Shown here: in pieces, positions 54,268 to 63,299 of the stretch
Position numbering within the stretch: the stretch's first letter is position 1
How the letters are laid out: every line of letters starts with the position of its first letter
Assembly (NCBI GenBank): GCA_022648165.1
Contig: JALCLX010000007.1
Span: forward strand, 62,001-126,000
Length of the DNA: 64,000 nt
Direction: 5' to 3'
Source: Ancrocorticia sp.
GTDB lineage: Bacteria > Actinomycetota > Actinomycetes > Actinomycetales > Actinomycetaceae
The notes under the pieces: model-generated
Told to the model about the DNA's origin: nothing
Database searches by the model: none
Seen by the model: the letters and a program-made list of their open reading frames with translations, nothing else
Translations under genes and position numbers: made by a program

Positions 54268-54299
54268 CGCGGGGCCGCTGGCATACCAGTGGCCCCGCG
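54268..54299. terminator. 14-bp hairpin between dhaM and smc
   Basis: CGCGGGGCC-G-CTGG pairs with CCAG-T-GGCCCCGCG around a 4-nt loop (one G-T pair). The T run (TTTT) lies on the plus-strand side only, while both neighbouring genes are on the minus strand. In the minus direction it would be a strong U-less hairpin 7 nt after the dhaM stop. Confidence 0.55.
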
Positions 54300-54306
54300 T
54301 TTTCGT

Positions 54307-55017
54307 TCAGGCGTGATTCGACAGGCCTGCGGCAATCGCGGCAGCGACGCGCTTCACCGAGTCCTCGCCGCGTGGATCAGGAGTGGACACAATGACTCTC
54401 TGCCCCTGCCCGATACCAAGAAGAAGCAACTCCATCATCGAATCCGCTTCAACGCCGTTGACTAATATCGGCACCGGTTCCTTCGAAACGAGTTCAGCAA
54501 GTATCGCTGCAGGCCGCGCGTGCAGGCCTTGTTCGTCCACTACCGTCACCTGCGTTTGAAATCCAGCCACTCCGGCGTGGGGAGTAGGCGGATTTGAGGC
54601 AACTTCGTGGGCCACCTGATCCTTCCAGAAGTCCAGAGAAGTGGCGATTGCGCGGACCACGTCAGCGAGTCCTGCTCCCGTTTGCGCCCGCGCAGTTCCT
54701 GCCACGGTGCCTTCCAAGAAGGGACCAGGGCCAAGTACACGCCGAGGCGTACCGTCGGGTGCATTCTCCGTAACTTCGATTGCCATTTCGGCGCTCATCC
54801 GGGCAGAGCCCAGATCTGCCATCAGCACCACACGCTCACAGGATTCCTCGACCTTTTCACACGCGGCTAACACCGCTGCCGGATCCGAACCAAACCCGCC
54901 TTCAGCAGCCCCACCCACGGGGACAATCACGACGTCCTTCGCCATCTCCTGCGCAAGTTCTGCGACCGCTTCCGCGGCCTTCGCCGAATGTGAGACCAAG
55001 ACAAATCCAATGGGCAT
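54307..55017 (-). CDS. dhaM: PTS-dependent dihydroxyacetone kinase phosphotransferase subunit DhaM (EIIA-HPr form)
   Basis: Passes phosphate from the PTS to DhaL-ADP. The 236-residue protein has the EIIA-Man-like domain with active H10 in LVSHSAKAAEAV, a linker, and an HPr domain from about 152 with H166 in GLHARPAAIL. The long E. coli form also has an enzyme I-like part, absent here, so general enzyme I is needed. Its ATG directly follows the dhaL TAA. Confidence 0.94.
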   Translation of the reverse strand: MPIGFVLVSHSAKAAEAVAELAQEMAKDVVIVPVGGAAEGGFGSDPAAVLAACEKVEESCERVVLMADLGSARMSAEMAIEVTENAPDGTPRRVLGPGPFLEGTVAGTARAQTGAGLADVVRAIATSLDFWKDQVAHEVASNPPTPHAGVAGFQTQVTVVDEQGLHARPAAILAELVSKEPVPILVNGVEADSMMELLLLGIGQGQRVIVSTPDPRGEDSVKRVAAAIAAGLSNHA

Positions 55018-55641
55018 TTACGCCACCGCCTTCGCTGCTGCTTCCAAGATATACGACGAGGATACCGCGCCCGGATCAAGGTGTCCCGCGGAGCGTTCCC
55101 CTAAGTACGATGCCCGTCCCTTTGTCGCAACAAGATCAAGTGTGGCAGCGGCGCCCTTCGCTGCTGCATCTGCTGCCGCCCGCAAAACTGCGCCAAAATC
55201 ACCTCCGGAAAGGGCCTGGGCGCGAGCAGCTTCCACGGCCGGTGTCCATGCATCCACCATGGTTTTCTCACCTGGCGAGGCCTTCCCGCGGGCCACTATG
55301 CCTTCCAGCCCCGCTGCCAAGACTTCCGCAGCATCGTTGCCGTCCATTTCCGGCCTCGCCTTCCCCGCCATGCGGAGATAAGCGGTGCCGAGCAATGGAC
55401 CCGAGGCTCCACCTACTTTGGAGATGAGCGCCATCGCGCTCGCCTTCAACAGCGTTGCCGGATCGGCATCGGGTTTCGCATCCACCGCCTTCTTGACCTC
55501 TGAAAAACCGCGGTCTAGATTCTCACCATGGTCGCCATCGCCGATGGCGCGATCCAATTCGATGAGTTCCTCACGGTGTTGATGCGTCGTCTGGGCCGCA
55601 AGGTCCGTCCACGCACGGACCCAATCGGAGCCGTTTGTCAT
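55018..55641 (-). CDS. dhaL: dihydroxyacetone kinase, ADP-binding subunit DhaL
   Basis: A 207-residue subunit carrying tightly bound ADP that phosphorylates dihydroxyacetone held on DhaK. The Mg-binding aspartates are D30, D35 and D37 in ELDRAIGDGDHGEN, at the same positions as in E. coli. GGASGPLLGTAYLRMA is the next family block. The ATG abuts the dhaK stop codon. Confidence 0.95.
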   Translation of the reverse strand: MTNGSDWVRAWTDLAAQTTHQHREELIELDRAIGDGDHGENLDRGFSEVKKAVDAKPDADPATLLKASAMALISKVGGASGPLLGTAYLRMAGKARPEMDGNDAAEVLAAGLEGIVARGKASPGEKTMVDAWTPAVEAARAQALSGGDFGAVLRAAADAAAKGAAATLDLVATKGRASYLGERSAGHLDPGAVSSSYILEAAAKAVA

Positions 55642-56640
55642 TCAGCATCCCTTCCTGAGTGCGGCGGTGTGCACTGGAGCATCCCACAATGCGATCTGCT
55701 CATCGGTCACCGCCGCGATAGTGAGCGATACGCCTTCCATATCGAGGCTCGTCACGTAGTTTCCTACCAAAGCACGCGCAATGACAACACCGTCCGCATC
55801 GAGGCGCTGTGCAACCCGCCGGAACACGATGTCCAACTGGTATGCAGGCGTAGCACCCATGCCGTTCACTAGCACAATGACCTGAGCACCCGAAGCGAGC
55901 GGAGTATCCGCCACAATTGCATCGTAGAGCGAATCAGTCAGATCGTCAGCCGAGGCCATCGGGACACGGGCCCGGCCCGGTTCGCCGTGAATACCCACGC
56001 CCATTTCCACTTCGTTATCGCTGAGCGTAAAACCGGGCTCGCCGATATGTGGCACCGTGCAGCCTTTCAGTGCAAGCCCCATCGACTTCACGGCGTCGGC
56101 CATCGCCTGAGCAGCTGCCGCAACTTCATCGAGGGATTTTCCAGCCGCTGCAGCCGCGCCCGCTGCCTTCTCCACGAGTACGGTGCCGGCAACGCCGCGC
56201 CGCCCGGCCGTCCATGTCGAATCTTCTACTGCCACATCGTCTGCGACGACGACCGTGCGAACGTCGATACCATCGGCCTGCGCAAGTTCCGCCGCCATTT
56301 CGAAGTTCAGAACGTCACCGGTGTAGTTCTTCACAATGCAAAGCACACCCGAGCCCGTGTTTGCCCCTTGAATTGCCGCGAGAATCGCATCGGGCGTAGG
56401 CGATGTGAACATGGCCCCGGGAACGGCAGCATCGAGCATGCCGTCACCCACGAATCCCGCGTGCAACGGCTCATGCCCTGAACCGCCGCCGGATACAACC
56501 GCTACGCCACTCGGGCGAGCCGTGGCGCGGCCTACCCAATGTGGATCGGTATGCAGCGAAACGATGTCGCTGTTTGCCCGGGCAAAGCCTTCGAGTGATT
56601 CATCGACCACTTTCTCCGGATCGTTGATTAGTGCCTTCAT
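55642..56640 (-). CDS. dhaK: dihydroxyacetone kinase, substrate-binding subunit DhaK
   Basis: Binds dihydroxyacetone covalently through a His. From ATG 56640 (behind AGGAGGAAAC) there are 332 residues, and the hemiaminal-forming residue is H218 in VGIHGEPGR, the same number as in E. coli. VVSGGGSGHEPLHAG and VKNYTGDVLNFEMA are the other signatures. First gene of dhaKLM, behind its own promoter. The longer frame to 56706 crosses the promoter and is rejected. Confidence 0.95.
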   Translation of the reverse strand: MKALINDPEKVVDESLEGFARANSDIVSLHTDPHWVGRATARPSGVAVVSGGGSGHEPLHAGFVGDGMLDAAVPGAMFTSPTPDAILAAIQGANTGSGVLCIVKNYTGDVLNFEMAAELAQADGIDVRTVVVADDVAVEDSTWTAGRRGVAGTVLVEKAAGAAAAAGKSLDEVAAAAQAMADAVKSMGLALKGCTVPHIGEPGFTLSDNEVEMGVGIHGEPGRARVPMASADDLTDSLYDAIVADTPLASGAQVIVLVNGMGATPAYQLDIVFRRVAQRLDADGVVIARALVGNYVTSLDMEGVSLTIAAVTDEQIALWDAPVHTAALRKGC

Positions 56641-56667
56641 TGACGTTTCCTCCTGTGTTTCTTGGCC

Positions 56668-56696
56668 GTACCATGCACGGCTGACATCGTTGTCAA
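56668..56696 (-). promoter_or_regulatory. dhaKLM promoter with overlapping palindrome
   Basis: Minus-strand TTGACA (56696-56691), 17-nt spacer, TGGTAC (56673-56668). The palindrome TGACA-N4-TGTCA at 56682-56695 overlaps the -35 hexamer and could be a repressor operator. The predicted leader is about 20 nt and includes the dhaK Shine-Dalgarno. Confidence 0.55.
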
Positions 56697-56760
56697 AATG
56701 CCCCACTCAGAAAATACTTACGTACCTGAGCATGACGTGAGCTGAGCGAAAGCGCAAGGC

Positions 56761-57189
56761 CTAGCCTTCGGCTTCCCCAAACCAGATTGCGATTTCTTTT
56801 TCTGCGTTTTCAGGACTATCGGACGCGTGGACGATATTCATCGTGCTTTCCCCACTCCATGCGCGCCCCAAATCGCCTCGGATGGTTCCTGGCGCCGCCG
56901 TCGTGGGATCCGTGGAACCCGCAAGCGAGCGCACTCCTTCAATAACCCGGTCGCCCGTAAAGATGGCGGCCACCATCGGTCCTGACATCATGTATTCCAC
57001 GAGTGCGGGATAAAAAGGCCGATTGACAAGTTCAGCGTAGTGCCTCGCAAGCCGTTCCTCGTCCGCTTGAACCCAGGAAATATTCGAGAGCGAATAGCCC
57101 TTTCTCTCAATACGGTGCAACACCTCTCCGGTGAGGTGGCGGCGCACGCCGTCAGGTTTTACTAACACGAGTATGCGTTGAGATGCCAT
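56761..57189 (-). CDS. ndk: nucleoside-diphosphate kinase
   Basis: Balances nucleoside triphosphates by ping-pong transfer. The 142-residue protein has K11 in LVKPDGVRR and the phospho-accepting H121 in NIVHASDSPENAE. The motif normally reads NxxHGSD; here Gly is Ala. Length is normal. It stands between folC and dhaK, each separated by about 80-120 bp. Confidence 0.95.
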   Translation of the reverse strand: MASQRILVLVKPDGVRRHLTGEVLHRIERKGYSLSNISWVQADEERLARHYAELVNRPFYPALVEYMMSGPMVAAIFTGDRVIEGVRSLAGSTDPTTAAPGTIRGDLGRAWSGESTMNIVHASDSPENAEKEIAIWFGEAEG

Positions 57190-57269
57190 GCAGATATTCT
57201 CGCACTATCACAACGCCAGCGGACTCCAAACAAGAAAATCTAAGACAAATTCCCGGAGAAGTTGAGGCT

Positions 57270-58829
57270 CTATGCGCCATCAGCCGCAGGCTTGCCCATG
57301 AGTGTACGGGCAGCCGCCGCCAGCTGGATAGACCCAAGAACGATCACCGCAGGATACGTCATCGGCTCAGAATCGCCTGCCTCGGCAATATCAGCGGCCT
57401 GCAAGATTGCCTCTTCAAGATCTTCGTTCACATGGACGCGATCCTCACCGAATACGTCACGCGCGATGTCCGCCAGATCCCCTGGCGCCATCGCCCGGTC
57501 CGTCGGCATTCCGGTCACCACGACGTCCGAGAAGACCGGCTCGATTTCCCCTAAGAAACCTTCAACGTCTTTATCCGCCATCATCGCAACCACGGCGACC
57601 AGGCGTCCTGGATAGTATTCGCGCAAGGCCCTCACCGTTGCCTCCGCGCCGTGCGGATTGTGCGCAGCATCCACGACCACAGTGGGCGAAGTACGCACTA
57701 CCTCTAGCCGCCCAGGAGAAGAGACGGACATGAGTGCGTGTTCGACGACGTCACCGGCGATCGCTTTGCCTCCGAAGAACGCTTCCACCGCAGCCAACGC
57801 CAAAGCAGCATTATCGGCCTGATAATCTCCCTTGAGTGCCAATGGGATGTCCTCATAGCGAGCGCCCGGAGTCTGAAGAGTGACGAGTTGCCCGCCAACC
57901 GCAACTTCTCGCGAAATGACTCGCAGCTCTGGACCAGCCATCACAAGGCGGGCACCGACCTGTTGGCACCGTTCGACGGCCATTTTTGCGACACTCGGCC
58001 GCTGTTGCGCACATACCAACGTGGCACCCGGCTTCACGATGCCCAGTTTCTCTGCAGCGATCTCCTCAACCGTGTGCCCAAGCCAGCGCTCGTGGTCCAT
58101 GGCAACAGGCGCGAGCACGGCAACATCCGCATTGATCACATTTGTTGCGTCCCACCGGCCGCCCATTCCCACTTCCACGACAGCCACGTCGATCGGCGCA
58201 TTAGCAAAGGCCGCATACGCCATCACTGTGAACACCTCGAAGAAGCTCATGCGGGGCCCACCGTTGTTGGTGGATTTCGCATCCACTATCTCGATAAAAG
58301 GCTGCACATCAGCCCACGTATCTATAAAGTCTTCGCGCGAAATTGCCAGTCCATCGATGCAGATACGCTCGCGAACGTTCGTCAGGTGCGGGGATGTGAA
58401 ACGCCCCGTCCGCAGCCCGTGCTCTCGAAGAAGTGCTTCGATCATGCGCGCGGTGGATGTCTTGCCGTTGGTCCCCGTGATATGTATCGCTCGATAGGCA
58501 TCCTGCGGGTTACCCATCATGTCCAGGCATTCGCGAACTCTCTCCAGCGATGGTTGCACCTTATGCTCGGGGGCTCGGGTCAATATTTGACGATAAATCG
58601 TATCAACCTGTTCATCGAGTTCCAACGTTTGTGCAGCCTGCTGCGTAGGCACCGGCGGTTCGGCGATAACGTCAGAGATGACTGAAGGATCCGGACCAGC
58701 GATCAGCCCAGAGGAGATCACAGCTTTGAGTGCTGCATCAAACTCCTCATCGTCAGCGGCCTCGCGTGCCGCCCCAGCGCTTTCATCCTCCTGAGATTGG
58801 GAGTTTTGCTGGTTCGGATCTTCGATCAT
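57270..58829 (-). CDS. folC: folylpolyglutamate / dihydrofolate synthase
   Basis: Adds glutamates to folates, and in bacteria often also makes dihydrofolate. The P-loop GTNGKTSTARM is at 119-129, GRFTSPHLTNVRERI follows, and the Mur-ligase-type C-terminal domain has DAAHNPHGAEATVRAL. About 80 acidic and Gln-rich residues precede the enzyme proper, an extension longer than in most FolC. The start ATG 58829 follows AAGG and lies 14 bp after the ileS stop. Confidence 0.93.
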   Translation of the reverse strand: MIEDPNQQNSQSQEDESAGAAREAADDEEFDAALKAVISSGLIAGPDPSVISDVIAEPPVPTQQAAQTLELDEQVDTIYRQILTRAPEHKVQPSLERVRECLDMMGNPQDAYRAIHITGTNGKTSTARMIEALLREHGLRTGRFTSPHLTNVRERICIDGLAISREDFIDTWADVQPFIEIVDAKSTNNGGPRMSFFEVFTVMAYAAFANAPIDVAVVEVGMGGRWDATNVINADVAVLAPVAMDHERWLGHTVEEIAAEKLGIVKPGATLVCAQQRPSVAKMAVERCQQVGARLVMAGPELRVISREVAVGGQLVTLQTPGARYEDIPLALKGDYQADNAALALAAVEAFFGGKAIAGDVVEHALMSVSSPGRLEVVRTSPTVVVDAAHNPHGAEATVRALREYYPGRLVAVVAMMADKDVEGFLGEIEPVFSDVVVTGMPTDRAMAPGDLADIARDVFGEDRVHVNEDLEEAILQAADIAEAGDSEPMTYPAVIVLGSIQLAAAARTLMGKPAADGA

Positions 58830-58842
58830 CTCTACCTTGCTT

Positions 58843-61800
58843 TCAGTGTGTTTCAACTTTCGCAACAGTGGCGACTATCGTATCGCCACCGCCTTCGACA
58901 GTGGCATCGAGTGCCAGCGTCTCAGCCGAAATAAACTCCAAATACTTCTGGACATCCGCTACTTTCTGGTCCGGTACCTGCAGTTTCAGGGTGATGCGAT
59001 CGGCTACGTGCAAGCCTTCTGCTTTGCGCGTAGCCTGAACAACTCGTACCACATCGCGTGCGTAGCCTTCGGCGAGCAACTCGGGATCGAGCTCCGTATC
59101 CAAGGCCACGAATGCCCCCGAAGGAAGCACCGTTGCCACTGAGCCTTCCTCCGCAACCACACCAGTAGCCAGAGTGAATTGCCCCGGTTTCAAGGTGACT
59201 TCAGGCGCCGTGTGAAGCACGACGTCGTCGCCAGCCATCTCCCAGCGCCCTTCGCGAGCAGCCTTGAACAGTGCAGACGTCATCTTTCGTTGCGCCGGCG
59301 CAAGCTCGCGTGGCAAAACCGTGAGGTCCCGCATCACTCGCATCCCGGAGCTCTCCGCATCGGCAATTCGGACGTTCTTTACGTTCACCTCCGTGGCGAT
59401 GAGATCCGTGTACGGCGTGAGGTCGAGGTTGGTCACGAGCGTGAGAGACCGCAGCGGTTGGCGTACGCGCAGCTTGTTAATCTTCCGCAGCGAATGCGCT
59501 GCAGACACCACATCACGTACCTCGTCCATCTGCGCGATCAACTCGGGATTTGCCACCGTTTCAGGCAACTTGGGCCAGTCAGCCAAATGGACCGAACGCC
59601 CTCCCGTGAGCCCGCGCCAGATCTCTTCCATCAGGAGCGGGAGAAGCGGAGCGGCCACTTCTGCCATCGTAACCAGTGCCGTATACAGGGTGTCGAAAGC
59701 CCTCGTATCTTCATTCCAGAAGCGGTCACGCGAGGTGCGCACGTACCAATTCGTCAGCATGTCAACGTAATTCCGCACCATTTGAGTGGCGCCCGGGATA
59801 TCGTACGCATCCAAAAGCTCGCGCACTGTCACTGTCAGTGCGCGGGTGTGCGCCAACAAGTAACGGTCTTGCACGTCAAGCGAATCGACGAGCTTCTGAT
59901 CTGAAAGATCGAGCATCGACGCCATGTATCCTTCGCCCTTGTTGCTGGAACCCGCATACAAAACGAAGAAATAGTAGGTGTTCCAGATAGGCAACAGGAT
60001 CTGGCGAACCGTATCCCGGATCGCCTCTTCGGTGACAATCAAGTTGCCGCCGCGCACCACAGGAGACGACATAAGGAACCACCGCATCGCGTCGGAACCA
60101 TAATCGTCGAATACCCGCGCAGGGTCCGGATAGTTGCGCAGCGACTTGCTCATCTTTCGGCCATCGTTACCCAGCACAATTCCGTGCGAGACACAGTTGA
60201 GGAACGACGGTTTGTCGAACAGAGCGGTAGCCAAGATATGCAGATTGTAGAACCACCCGCGCGTCTGCCCGATGTACTCCACGATGAAGTCACCCGGGTA
60301 GTGATTCTCAAACCAATCGCGGTTTTCGAACGGATAGTGAACTTGCGCGTACGGCATCGAACCTGAATCGAACCACGTATCGAGGACGTCAGGCACTCTC
60401 CGCATCATAGATTTGCCAGTTGGATCGTCCGGATTCGGCCGAACCAGCTCATCGATGAACGGACGGTGGAAATCAACCGCACCATCGTCATTGCGCGGAA
60501 CCCGGCCGAAATCGCGTTCCATCTCCGCCAACGAGCCATACACGTCGATGCGCGGATATGCCGGATCATCGGACTTCCACACTGGGATCGGCGAACCCCA
60601 GAAACGTGTACGCGAGATAGACCAGTCGCGCGCATTCGCCAGCCAGTTTCCGAAGATACCGTCCTTGATGTGTTCCGGAACCCAGTTGATCTGTTGATTG
60701 AGTTCCACCATGCGGTCGCGGAACTGTGTGACGGCTACGAACCACGAGCTCACAGCCTTGTAAATCAACGGCTTCCGGCACCGCCAGCAATGCGGATACG
60801 AGTGGGTGTAGGAAGCCTGGCGCACCAAGACTGCCCGATGTGCCGGATCCCGGTGAGCAAGGTTACCCGTTCCATCACGCAGATCCGCGATCACCAACTT
60901 ATTGGCGTCGAATACCTGGACCCCCTGGTAATCAGGAATCTGCGAGGTGAACTTCCCCGCATCATCCACGGGCACCACCGTACGGATGCCAACCTTCATG
61001 CAAACGTTCATGTCGTCTTCACCAAAGGCCGGCGCGATGTGAACCAAACCCGTGCCGTCCTCAGTTGTGACAAAGTCTCCCGGGATGATCGTCCATGCGT
61101 TCGGCCCTGGAATGCCATCTGCGGCGCGATTCTCCGGAGTATCGAAATAGTCGAAGATGGGAGTGTAACGCCGGCCGACCAGCTCGCTACCCTTGAAATG
61201 CGCAACGACCTGAGGCGCTTCGCCCAGTTCCTTCGCGTAAGAAGCGAGCAGAGCGTCCGCAATGATCACGGTTTCGCCAGCGAGTGGTCCTTGCTGAGGC
61301 CGCACGCTCACGTAATCAATGTCCGGGCCCACTGCTATTGCGAGGTTCGACGGAAGCGTCCACGGCGTCGTCGTCCAAATCAACGCCAGTTCTCCGGTAT
61401 CAAGCCGCAACCCCACAGTAACCGTCTGATCCGTACGATCCTGATAGGTATCGTCGTCCATCTTGAGTTCGTGGTTCGCGAGCGGGGTCTGGTCGTTCCA
61501 GCAGTACGGCAGGACCCGGAACCCTTCATAGATCAAACCCTTGTCATATAGCTGCTTGAACGCCCAAATCACAGACTCCATATAGGTGGGGTCCATAGTC
61601 TTGTAGTCGTGGTCAAAATCCACCCACCTGGCCTGCCGAGTGACGTACTTGCGCCACTCGTGCGCATATTTCATCACGCCACCGCGAGCAGCCGCATTGA
61701 ATGCGCGAATTCCGATGCCGTTTGGGCCTTCGATCTCGGACTTGTCTGTGATGCCCAGAATCTTTTCGGCTTCCAGCTCGGCGGGCAACCCGTGAGTGTC

Positions 61801-62091
61801 CCAGCCGAAACGACGCTCCACATGCTTGCCCAACATCGTCTGGTACCGGCCCACTACATCTTTAACGTAGCCCGTCAAAAGGTGGCCGTAGTGGGGCAGC
61901 CCGTTCGCAAAAGGCGGGCCATCGTAAAACACAAACTCATTAGAGCCCTTAGGCCCCGCCGGCCTGTTGTCGATCGACGCCTGGAACGTCCCATCTTTGT
62001 CCCAGTAGGCCAGCACCTCTTCCTCAATCTTCGGGAAAGAAGGCGACGCTTCGATTTCGCCATCGCGATGGAGCGGGTAATGCTCGCTCAT
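58843..62091 (-). CDS. ileS: isoleucyl-tRNA synthetase
   Basis: A class I synthetase, 1082 residues from ATG 62091 (behind AGGAGAG). HYGH at 67-70 in [12 protein letters not shown] is the HIGH motif and KMSKS at about 645 is in [14 protein letters not shown]. The CP1 editing domain has TTPWTLPSN, and there is a long C-terminal tRNA-binding region with a final anti-codon-end domain, as in the eukaryote-like IleRS type. The frame open to 62193 runs through the T-box and is rejected. Regulated by the T-box upstream. Confidence 0.97.
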   Translation of the reverse strand: MSEHYPLHRDGEIEASPSFPKIEEEVLAYWDKDGTFQASIDNRPAGPKGSNEFVFYDGPPFANGLPHYGHLLTGYVKDVVGRYQTMLGKHVERRFGWDTHGLPAELEAEKILGITDKSEIEGPNGIGIRAFNAAARGGVMKYAHEWRKYVTRQARWVDFDHDYKTMDPTYMESVIWAFKQLYDKGLIYEGFRVLPYCWNDQTPLANHELKMDDDTYQDRTDQTVTVGLRLDTGELALIWTTTPWTLPSNLAIAVGPDIDYVSVRPQQGPLAGETVIIADALLASYAKELGEAPQVVAHFKGSELVGRRYTPIFDYFDTPENRAADGIPGPNAWTIIPGDFVTTEDGTGLVHIAPAFGEDDMNVCMKVGIRTVVPVDDAGKFTSQIPDYQGVQVFDANKLVIADLRDGTGNLAHRDPAHRAVLVRQASYTHSYPHCWRCRKPLIYKAVSSWFVAVTQFRDRMVELNQQINWVPEHIKDGIFGNWLANARDWSISRTRFWGSPIPVWKSDDPAYPRIDVYGSLAEMERDFGRVPRNDDGAVDFHRPFIDELVRPNPDDPTGKSMMRRVPDVLDTWFDSGSMPYAQVHYPFENRDWFENHYPGDFIVEYIGQTRGWFYNLHILATALFDKPSFLNCVSHGIVLGNDGRKMSKSLRNYPDPARVFDDYGSDAMRWFLMSSPVVRGGNLIVTEEAIRDTVRQILLPIWNTYYFFVLYAGSSNKGEGYMASMLDLSDQKLVDSLDVQDRYLLAHTRALTVTVRELLDAYDIPGATQMVRNYVDMLTNWYVRTSRDRFWNEDTRAFDTLYTALVTMAEVAAPLLPLLMEEIWRGLTGGRSVHLADWPKLPETVANPELIAQMDEVRDVVSAAHSLRKINKLRVRQPLRSLTLVTNLDLTPYTDLIATEVNVKNVRIADAESSGMRVMRDLTVLPRELAPAQRKMTSALFKAAREGRWEMAGDDVVLHTAPEVTLKPGQFTLATGVVAEEGSVATVLPSGAFVALDTELDPELLAEGYARDVVRVVQATRKAEGLHVADRITLKLQVPDQKVADVQKYLEFISAETLALDATVEGGGDTIVATVAKVETH

Positions 62092-62096
62092 GACTC

Positions 62097-62303
62097 TCCT
62101 CGTACATCCGGTCCTGCGAGGACGAACCCGGACGTGTGCCCGAGGCCGCGGTACCACCTCGCTTGCCGAACCATTGCCATGGCGGCCGCTCATTCAGGGA
62201 GGATAACGGCCCCACCCGCCCGGTTCTACTGAGATACCACAGCAGAACACCGCTGTGATTTCCGTTCTTCCGGATGCTCGCCGGTGATTGCCGGGTCAAC
62301 GCA
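62097..62303 (-). promoter_or_regulatory. translational T-box riboswitch of ileS
   Basis: The minus strand contains AGGTGGTACCGCGG (62159-62146), the conserved T-box that pairs with the tRNA 3' end. Upstream, Stem I lies at about 62273-62220: CCGG closes with CCGG, CACAGC pairs with GCTGTG around an 8-nt loop, and AUC (62235-62233), an Ile codon, sits in the 3' side of the internal loop as specifier, followed by an AGTAGAA element. Downstream TCCTCG (62122-62117) can pair with CGAGGA (62102-62097), covering the ileS ribosome-binding site. No terminator is present, so control should be translational. Confidence 0.9.
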
Positions 62304-62309
62304 CGTTCG

Positions 62310-62315
62310 ATTCTA
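62310..62315 (-). promoter_or_regulatory. candidate -10 element for the ileS leader
   Basis: Minus-strand TAGAAT, the same hexamer as before rpsB. It would start the transcript near 62303, giving a leader of about 212 nt that contains the whole T-box. No good -35 is seen. Confidence 0.4.
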
Positions 62316-62399
62316 GTCGGAGGGGCGCGTGCCACGCTATCCGTGCTACGTGAAACGCGTGACACGCCGGCGAACGATGCGCGCGTTCGGGTTACGGAA

Positions 62400-63134
62400 T
62401 TACTGACGCGCCACAGTCCAACTGTTTGCCTGCGCGCGCGGACGCACTACCACAGAATCGATGTTCACATGGCTCGGCCGCGTCAGTGCCCATGCGATGA
62501 CATCCGCGATGTCATCCGCGACAAGCGGCTCGGCCACTCCCGCATAGACCTTTTCCGCAGCTTCCTTGTTGCCCAGCCGGTTGAGGGAGAATTCTTCCGT
62601 CTTCACCATACCGGGTGCGACTTCGATGATCCGGACAGGCTCTCCTACCAGTTCGATACGCAGGGTTTGAGGGATCATTAACTCCGCATGTTTAGCCGCC
62701 GTATACCCGGCTCCGCCCACGTACGTTTCGTGCGCAGCCGTCGACGTGACGAACACCAGGTCACCGCCGAGTTTCCTCATGGACGGCAAAACAGCCTGCG
62801 TGAGGCGCAAGGTGCCCAGCACGTTCTTCTCGTACATGCTGCGCCACTGCGCCACATCTCCACTCGCCACCGGATCTTGCCCTTCAGCGCCTCCCGCGTT
62901 ATTCACAAGGGCCTGTAGCGGTCCATCCGCTTCAACGAAAGCCGCCAAAGCGGCGACGTCGTCGTCCTTCGTGAGGTCCGCCGGGAAAATCTTGCAACCA
63001 ATCTGCTGAGCAAGGCGCTCCAAGCGATCCGCGCGGCGTGCCGTAGCGTACACGTCGAAGCCCTCTCTTGCTAGGCGGACTGCCGTAGCCCTGCCGATGC
63101 CCGTTGATGCTCCTGTGACAAGCACTTTCACCAT
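62400..63134 (-). CDS. short-chain dehydrogenase/reductase
   Basis: A 244-residue classical SDR: TGASTGIGRA cofactor loop at the N-terminus, ADLTKDDDV and NNAGG, catalytic Ser in VTSTAA, and YxxxK in YTAAKH. The residue after the first strand (ATARRADR) suggests NADP preference. The E. coli YdfG/serine dehydrogenase-like group is closest by eye, but substrate is open. ATG follows AAAGGACG. A LysR-type remnant faces it across 78 bp. Confidence 0.9.
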   Translation of the reverse strand: MVKVLVTGASTGIGRATAVRLAREGFDVYATARRADRLERLAQQIGCKIFPADLTKDDDVAALAAFVEADGPLQALVNNAGGAEGQDPVASGDVAQWRSMYEKNVLGTLRLTQAVLPSMRKLGGDLVFVTSTAAHETYVGGAGYTAAKHAELMIPQTLRIELVGEPVRIIEVAPGMVKTEEFSLNRLGNKEAAEKVYAGVAEPLVADDIADVIAWALTRPSHVNIDSVVVRPRAQANSWTVARQ

Positions 63135-63212
63135 TTCGACGTCCTTTCTTGCCCTCTCACTGTGGAGGAAACCCTCAAGCCACCATCTGGGATACCGCCA
63201 TCACATGAGGGG

Positions 63213-63299
63213 ATGGATACCCGGCTTCTAGAGTACTTCGTGGCTGCCGTGAGAGCAGGTATCTTTAGTGATGAATCCCGGGAAGGAGTGCCCTCATGA
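63213..63299 (+). pseudogene. remnant of a LysR-family regulator gene (N-terminus only)
   Basis: A 28-codon frame starting MDTRLLEYFVAAVRAGIFS, which matches the first 19 residues of LysR-type regulators (MDxRxLxYFVAVxxxGSF) and then diverges to DESREGVPS and a stop. The helix-turn-helix and everything beyond are missing. It faces the SDR gene, the classic arrangement for a LysR regulator and its target. The stop codon overlaps the proC start. I read it as the stump of a deletion that brought proC next to the SDR; chance similarity is the alternative. Confidence 0.6.

Noticed and set aside
60466..61551. 361-residue plus-strand open frame
   Set aside because: Antisense to ileS; no motif and no plausible promoter.
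62091..62193. N-terminal extension of IleRS
   Set aside because: The extra codons read through the T-box sequence; the ATG at 62091 has the Shine-Dalgarno and family N-terminus.
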